From Histidinibacterium lentulum (GTDB lineage: Bacteria > Pseudomonadota > Alphaproteobacteria > Rhodobacterales > Rhodobacteraceae): DNA of 64,000 nt. The stretch covers positions 124,001-188,000 of the forward strand of contig NZ_ML119084.1 of NCBI RefSeq assembly GCF_003789055.1. Reading direction: 5' to 3'. A program made the position numbers and the translations under genes. This document shows positions 60,029-64,000 of this stretch, piece after piece. Under the pieces are notes generated by a model that saw nothing but the letters and a program-made list of their open reading frames with translations, was not told the DNA's origin and ran no database searches. Within the stretch, counting starts at the first letter, position 1, and every line of letters begins with the position of its first letter.

Positions 60029-60607
60029 ATGCCCGCCCGCAACGACGCCGCCCTCGACTTTCTTCTCACCCGCCGGTCGCGCCCGGCCAAGACCCTGACC
60101 GCGCCCGTGCCGGATGACGCCGAGCTGCGCACGATCCTGACCGCCGCCGCCCGCACGCCGGACCACGGCAAGCTCGAACCCTGGCGCTTCATCGTGCTGA
60201 AGAAGCCGGCGCTCACCCGCCTCGCCGCCGCCGTTCCCGCCCGCGGCGCGGAGATCGGCGAGGAGGAGGAGCGCATCGAGAAGATGGCCCGCCAGTTCGC
60301 CGACGCGGATCTCGCCGTCGCCGTCGTCGCCTCTCCGAAACCTTCGGAGAAGATCCCCGAGATCGAGCAGATCCATTCCGCGGGCGCCGTCTGCCTCGCC
60401 CTTCTGAACGCGGGGCTGGCCGCTGGCTGGGGCGCCAACTGGCTGACGGGCTGGGCCGCCCACGACCGTGGCTTCATCGAGGCCCACCTCGGCCTTGCTC
60501 CCCGGGAGAGCATCGCCGGGTTCATCCACCTCGGCACCGAAACCTCCGCCCCGCCCGACCGCCCGCGCCCCGACCTCGAGACGATCACGACCTGGGTCGA
60601 GGCATGA
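60029..60607 (+). CDS. Nitroreductase family protein (YdjA-like)
   Basis: A 192-residue FMN-dependent nitroreductase-fold protein. DFLLTRRSRPAKTLTAPVPD binds FMN phosphate; ARTPDHGKLEPWRF (about 42-55) and GWGANWLTGW (about 133) are typical of the short YdjA group. ACAGGAG precedes the ATG at 60029. The stop overlaps the ATG of the next gene by four bases. The natural substrate is unknown. Confidence 0.9.
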   Translation: MPARNDAALDFLLTRRSRPAKTLTAPVPDDAELRTILTAAARTPDHGKLEPWRFIVLKKPALTRLAAAVPARGAEIGEEEERIEKMARQFADADLAVAVVASPKPSEKIPEIEQIHSAGAVCLALLNAGLAAGWGANWLTGWAAHDRGFIEAHLGLAPRESIAGFIHLGTETSAPPDRPRPDLETITTWVEA

Positions 60608-61293
60608 TCCTCGCCGATTTCCTGAAAGCGGTGGGCCAGCTCTCCGACCCCCGCTTTCGCAAGGTCTTCTGGCTCGGGATCGCGCTGACCTTCGCCCTGC
60701 TCGTGGCGGTCTACGCGGTCCTTCTGTGGGCGATCGAGGCGCTGACCAACGACCCGATCTACCTGCCCGGCGACCGCGAGATCACCTGGATCGGCGATCT
60801 GCTCAGCGTCGGGTCGTTCTTCCTGATGATCTTCCTGTCGGTCGTCCTGATGGTGCCCGTCGCCTCGGCCATCACCTCGCTGTTCCTCGACGACGTCGCC
60901 CAGGCGGTGGAGGAGCGGCACTATCCGGACCTGCCGCCGGCCCCGCGGACGCCCTGGACCGACGTGATCAACGACACGGCGGCCTTTCTCGGGCTTCTCG
61001 TCGGGGCCAATCTGGCGGCGGTGGTGCTCTACGTGCTGGTGCCTTTCGCCGGTCCGTTCATCTTCTACGGCCTGAACGGATTCCTGCTCGGCCGCGAGTA
61101 TTTCCAGATCGCCGCCATGCGCCGCGAGGGACGGGCAGGCGCCAAGGCGCTGCGCGCCCGGAACAGGGGCACGATCTGGATCGCCGGCTGCCTGATGGCG
61201 CTGCCCCTGACGATCCCGCTGGTGAACCTCCTCGTCCCGATCCTCGGGGCGGCGACCTTCACCCATATCTACCACCGGGTGAAGGCGCGGTGA
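60604..61293 (+). CDS. EI24/CysZ-like membrane protein
   Basis: A 229-residue inner-membrane protein with four to six hydrophobic segments and the EI24-domain features FLDDVAQAVEERHYPDLPPAP (about 97) and GREYFQIAAMRR (about 160). The relative CysZ imports sulfate, but no cys genes are near, so the cargo is open. It overlaps the nitroreductase gene and the DUF2306 gene by four bases each. Confidence 0.85.
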   Translation: MILADFLKAVGQLSDPRFRKVFWLGIALTFALLVAVYAVLLWAIEALTNDPIYLPGDREITWIGDLLSVGSFFLMIFLSVVLMVPVASAITSLFLDDVAQAVEERHYPDLPPAPRTPWTDVINDTAAFLGLLVGANLAAVVLYVLVPFAGPFIFYGLNGFLLGREYFQIAAMRREGRAGAKALRARNRGTIWIAGCLMALPLTIPLVNLLVPILGAATFTHIYHRVKAR

Positions 61294-61949
61294 CCGCTCG
61301 CGGGGAATGGGCGCGGGCGGCGGGACCGGTGCTCGTGCTCCTTCTGGCCTGGCCCTTCGGCCTCTACGCGGTGGAGCTGGGCCTCCGCGGCCTGACGGAG
61401 CGGCTCTGGATCGAGAGCCGCCTCTTCGGACGCCAGACGCCCGTCGCCAACGGCGCCATCGCGCTGCACATGGTCACGGGCGGGATCATCACGATCCTCG
61501 CGCCCCTCCAGCTGGTGCCCGCCCTGCGCCGCCGCTGGCCCGCATGGCACCGCTGGGCGGGGCGCGTCACCGTCGCCGCGGCGCTGGTGGCGGCGTTGGG
61601 CGGGCTCGCCTACATCGCGTTGCGGGGTACCATCGGCGGCCCGCCGATGAGCGCGGGCTTCGCCCTCTTCGGACTCCTGATGGGCCTCGCCGTCGTCCAG
61701 ACCGTCCGCTTCGCCCGGGCCCGCGACATCCGGCGCCACCGCAACTGGGCGCTGCGCCTTTTCGTTCTGGCCGTGGCCTCGTTCCTCTACCGCCTGCACT
61801 ACGCACTCTGGGAGATCGCCACGGGGGGCGCCGCCTCGAACGACGCCTTCACGGGGGCCTTCGACCGGGTACAGGTCTTCGCCTTCTACCTGCCCTATCT
61901 GGCCTTGGTGGAACTGTGGATCAGGGTGCGGCCGGAGCCTCGGCTCTGA
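61290..61949 (+). CDS. DUF2306 membrane protein
   Basis: A 219-residue membrane protein with about six hydrophobic segments and several histidines typical of DUF2306 (ALHMVTGGIITILAPLQL, RRWPAWHRWAGR, RRHRNWALRLFVL, RLHYALWEI). The histidines could bind heme or metal, but this is not shown. The GTG start at 61290 overlaps the previous stop. An 8-base tandem repeat lies 66 bases after the stop. Confidence 0.85.
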   Translation: MTARGEWARAAGPVLVLLLAWPFGLYAVELGLRGLTERLWIESRLFGRQTPVANGAIALHMVTGGIITILAPLQLVPALRRRWPAWHRWAGRVTVAAALVAALGGLAYIALRGTIGGPPMSAGFALFGLLMGLAVVQTVRFARARDIRRHRNWALRLFVLAVASFLYRLHYALWEIATGGAASNDAFTGAFDRVQVFAFYLPYLALVELWIRVRPEPRL

Positions 61950-62015
61950 TCGCCCGGAGCGGCTGTGCTGCCGCTGCACTGACGGCGGCTGGCACGTCAC
62001 CGACACCGATGCATG

Positions 62016-62103
62016 ACACCCAGACACCCAGACACCCAGACACCCAGACACCCAGACACCCAGACACCCAGACACCCAGACACCCAGACATCCAGACACC
62101 CAG
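62016..62103. repeat. Minisatellite: eleven 8-base units
   Basis: The unit ACACCCAG is repeated eleven times head to tail; the tenth copy reads ACATCCAG. It lies between the convergent DUF2306 (stop 61949) and DUF1467 (stop 62203) genes. The period of 8 shifts frame, so any translation would cycle through three frames. Open frames through it on the minus strand are not convincing genes. Copy number is likely to vary between isolates. Confidence 0.95.
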
Positions 62104-62202
62104 ACGTCCGGACGAAAGTCAATCGGCGATCAATCCAGCCTTAACCGAATCGGCCCAGGGTAAAGGGCGGTAGGGAGGGGGAACGCGCAACGCCGGCCGT
62201 GA

Positions 62203-62511
62203 TCAATCCTCGGCCGCCTCGCGCGCGCGCAACTCCACCTCGGGCGTCGACATCCGGTCGAACCAGTCGAGATCGCGCACCGTGATCGCGCCCGACCAGA
62301 TCGTGCCCGCGATGATCACCCAGGCCAGCGTGGCCCAGATCGTCACCACCCGCACCTTCTGCTTCGGCCGGAAATCCGCCGGCGCCGACTTGTGCGTGCC
62401 CGGCACCACCTCGCCTGCGTCGCCCTGGGTCGTCAGGCGCAGCGGCAGCACGATGAACAGGATCATGAACCAGATCACGGCATAGAGCACGAGCGCGGAG
62501 GTGATCCCCAT
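62203..62511 (-). CDS. DUF1467 family small membrane protein
   Basis: A 102-residue protein with two hydrophobic helices (residues 5-25 and 58-76) and the DUF1467 centre LRLTTQGDAGEVVPGTHKSAPADF. It is widespread in alphaproteobacteria and usually next to methylmalonyl-CoA epimerase, as here, with a one-base overlap (TGATG type) with that gene's stop. Function unknown. Confidence 0.9.
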   Translation of the reverse strand: MGITSALVLYAVIWFMILFIVLPLRLTTQGDAGEVVPGTHKSAPADFRPKQKVRVVTIWATLAWVIIAGTIWSGAITVRDLDWFDRMSTPEVELRAREAAED

Positions 62512-62915
62512 CAGACCTGCTCCAGCTCGATCAGGCAGCCGTTGAAATCCTTCGGATGCAGGAACAGAACCGGTTTGCCATGGGCGCCGATCTTCGGCTC
62601 GCCTCCGCCCAACACCCGCGCGCCGCCCGCCGCCAGCCGGTCGCGCGCGGCGAGGATGTCCTCCACCTCGTAGCAGATGTGATGGATGCCCCCCGCGGGG
62701 TTCTTGTCCAGGAAGCCCCGGATCGGACTGTCCTCGCCCAGCGGATGCAGCAGCTCGATCTTGGTATTGGGCAGGGCGATGAAGACCACCGTGACGCCGT
62801 GATCCGGTTCGTCCTGCGGCAGGCCGACCTCGGCGCCCAGCGTGCCCCGATATTGCTCGGATGCCGCCTCGAGATCGGGCACGGCGATGGCGACATGGTT
62901 CAGGCGGCCGATCAT
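62511..62915 (-). CDS. mce: Methylmalonyl-CoA epimerase
   Basis: A 134-residue VOC-fold enzyme that interconverts the epimers of methylmalonyl-CoA in propionate breakdown. Metal ligands are His7 (RLNHVAIAV), His78-79 region (GGIHHICYEV) and Glu131 (CLIELEQV); GEDSPIRGFLDKNPAGG is the conserved loop. GAGACG upstream is a modest ribosome-binding site. It is paired with a DUF1467 gene; the mutase it serves is B12-dependent and not in this window. Confidence 0.93.
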   Translation of the reverse strand: MIGRLNHVAIAVPDLEAASEQYRGTLGAEVGLPQDEPDHGVTVVFIALPNTKIELLHPLGEDSPIRGFLDKNPAGGIHHICYEVEDILAARDRLAAGGARVLGGGEPKIGAHGKPVLFLHPKDFNGCLIELEQV

Positions 62916-63063
62916 GGGCGTCTCCTTGGCGACTGTCCCGGTGTTATGGGCACCGCCCGCGGGCCCCACAAGCGGGCGCGCGCAGAGGTCGCGGGCTGTT
63001 AGCACGGGATTCACCACCCTGCGCCAGAGTGAGTCGCATTCGTGACAGCCGCTGGATGGACCC

Positions 63064-63780
63064 ATGACCGACGCCGACGACCTGCTGCCCCACCGCGCGC
63101 CGACCGCCGCGCGCCCGCTCCTCGGCGTGACCGTCCTTCTGGTCGAGGACAGCCGCTTCGCCTCCGAGGCCGTGCGCCTGATGTGCCTGCGGTCCGGTGC
63201 CCGCATCCGCCGGGCCGACAGCCTTGCCAATGCCCGGCGCCACCTGCGCATCTACAGACCGACCTGCATGCTCGTCGATCTGGGCCTGCCCGACGGGTCC
63301 GGAGAGGACCTGCTGGCCGAGGTGGCGGCCGCCAGCCCCCCCATCGACGTGATCCTCGCCACCAGTGGCGATCCCGGGGCGGGACCGCGCGCCCTGGCCG
63401 CGGGCGCACGGGCCTTCCTGCCGAAACCCCTCACCTCGCTCGCCGCCTTCCAGCAGTCGATCCTCTCCGCGCTGCCGCCGGACCGGCGCCCCAGCGGCCC
63501 GCGTCTCGCCCCTTCGGCCGAGGTCGCGCCCGACAGCATCGCCCTGCGCGACGACCTCGCCGCCGCCCGCCGCCACCTGTCGGACCCGCGGGAGGACGGC
63601 ACGGTCGACTATGTGGCGCGCTTTCTCGCCGGTCTGGCCCACAGCGCCGGCGACCGGGCGCTCGGCGATGCCGTGGACCGGCTGATGGCGCGCCGCGCCG
63701 CCGGACAGGCGGGCGCGCCGGAACTCGCCACCCTTTCTGCCCTCCTCGAGCACCGGATTGCCGCGCACGCCGCGCTCTGA
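63064..63780 (+). CDS. Receiver-domain response regulator with uncharacterised C-terminal region
   Basis: A 238-residue protein: residues 20-140 are a receiver domain with the acidic pair Glu28-Asp29 (LLVEDSRF), phosphoacceptor Asp72 (MLVDLGLPDG) and Lys121 (FLPKPL). The remaining 95 residues are helical, with no DNA-binding or enzyme motif, so output may be by protein contact. No histidine kinase is adjacent in the window. It precedes a short pilin-like gene by 115 bases. Confidence 0.85.
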   Translation: MTDADDLLPHRAPTAARPLLGVTVLLVEDSRFASEAVRLMCLRSGARIRRADSLANARRHLRIYRPTCMLVDLGLPDGSGEDLLAEVAAASPPIDVILATSGDPGAGPRALAAGARAFLPKPLTSLAAFQQSILSALPPDRRPSGPRLAPSAEVAPDSIALRDDLAAARRHLSDPREDGTVDYVARFLAGLAHSAGDRALGDAVDRLMARRAAGQAGAPELATLSALLEHRIAAHAAL

Positions 63781-63894
63781 GGGCCACAAAGCTCCCCATC
63801 ACAGGCCCATTGCCGCCGCATTCCCGGGGCACGGTCGTCCTGTCGCCTGCTCCCGCGCGCGATGCCCGAGCGCCCCCGCAACCGGAGGTTCCCC

Positions 63895-64000
63895 ATGGCC
63901 AGGCTGATCGAGAGATACTGGGACGACAAGTTGGGCAGCAGGGCCGTCGACTGGATCGTGCTCGGCGCGGGCGTGGTGATGCTGTCCACGGCCGTCCTGG
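63895..64000 (+). CDS. Start of a short single-helix protein, Flp-pilin-like (partial)
   Basis: The first 35 codons are visible before the window ends. GGAGGT precedes the ATG at 63895. The product starts MARLIERYWDDKLGSRAVDW and runs into a hydrophobic helix (VLGAGVVMLSTAVL), an arrangement like Flp-type pilins or small tail-anchored proteins. The rest is outside the window, so identity is open. Confidence 0.55.
   Translation, partial: MARLIERYWDDKLGSRAVDWIVLGAGVVMLSTAVL

Noticed and set aside
61269-62099. A minus-strand frame whose start encodes an SGCLGVWV repeat
   Set aside because: The repeat peptide only reflects translation of the 8-base minisatellite; the remainder is antisense to the DUF2306 gene.
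62016-62103. Minisatellite as a CRISPR array
   Set aside because: Units are 8 bases with no spacers, and no cas genes are present.
1-64000. tRNA or rRNA genes
   Set aside because: I looked for T-loop-like GTTCGAATC-type strings and rRNA landmarks and found none; a covariance search would be needed to exclude a cryptic tRNA.

Overview
The window is a 64 kb piece of chromosome from a high-GC alphaproteobacterium, almost certainly a member of the Rhodobacteraceae. The evidence is the gene content and order: a C-P lyase operon tail, a class II B12-dependent ribonucleotide reductase, short-form HisG with HisZ next to HisS, DUF1489 and DUF1467 proteins, xdhABC followed by a BMP-type nucleoside ABC transporter, and rplM-rpsI. 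Most genes are dense, GC-rich and joined by 4-base start/stop overlaps. I saw no rRNA, tRNA, CRISPR array, prophage or complete insertion sequence.

Layout. 1-3312: the end of a phosphonate (C-P lyase) operon, phnK(partial)-phnL-phnN and phnM, with an opposing DUF1045 2H-phosphoesterase gene. 3496-4726: two convergent DUF305 genes. 4990-15530: a 10.5 kb one-direction iron/siderophore operon. It holds a FecCDE-type importer, a sucrase/ferredoxin-like thioredoxin-fold Fe-S protein, three tandem paralogous binding proteins plus the stump of a fourth, an FhuF-type [2Fe-2S] reductase, a fused ABC exporter-type protein and a further binding protein. 15941-26927: housekeeping genes nrdJ, hisSZG, slyX and dnaE. 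27084-30223: four small AHSA1/SRPBCC-fold proteins, three of them behind an ArsR-type regulator that has a clear palindromic operator. 30349-39932: xdhABC and a nucleoside/purine ABC transporter, which together look like purine uptake and oxidation. 40056-44597: an acyltransferase, a GH25 lysozyme-like lipoprotein and a dimethylglycine-dehydrogenase-like flavoprotein. 44934-45883: rpsI and rplM with promoter, leader hairpin and terminator. 46054-49781: a flavocytochrome-c/SQR-like flavoprotein with a membrane partner, a thioesterase and a TPP enzyme. 49921-54803: panC, panB, a tiny lipoprotein, a quinone reductase and a solitary DNA methyltransferase. 55019-64000: rimO, msrB, hemolysin III, an M48 protease, a nitroreductase, small membrane proteins, methylmalonyl-CoA epimerase and a response regulator.

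The most unusual items are: (a) the iron locus, whose binding proteins share an N-terminal C-x14-C motif, carry a truncated paralog fused up against fhuF, and are accompanied by two different Fe-S reductase-like proteins but no outer-membrane receptor; (b) a copy of a GC-rich intergenic repeat inserted in frame inside xdhB; (c) an AT-rich block inside the methyltransferase that coincides with its target-recognition region; (d) three FNR-type boxes at similar distances from start codons; (e) an 11-copy 8-bp minisatellite; and (f) the ArsR/SRPBCC cluster.

All calls come from reading the sequence and from memory of protein families; no database search was run. Exact start codons are inferred from ribosome-binding sites, overlaps and family conventions.
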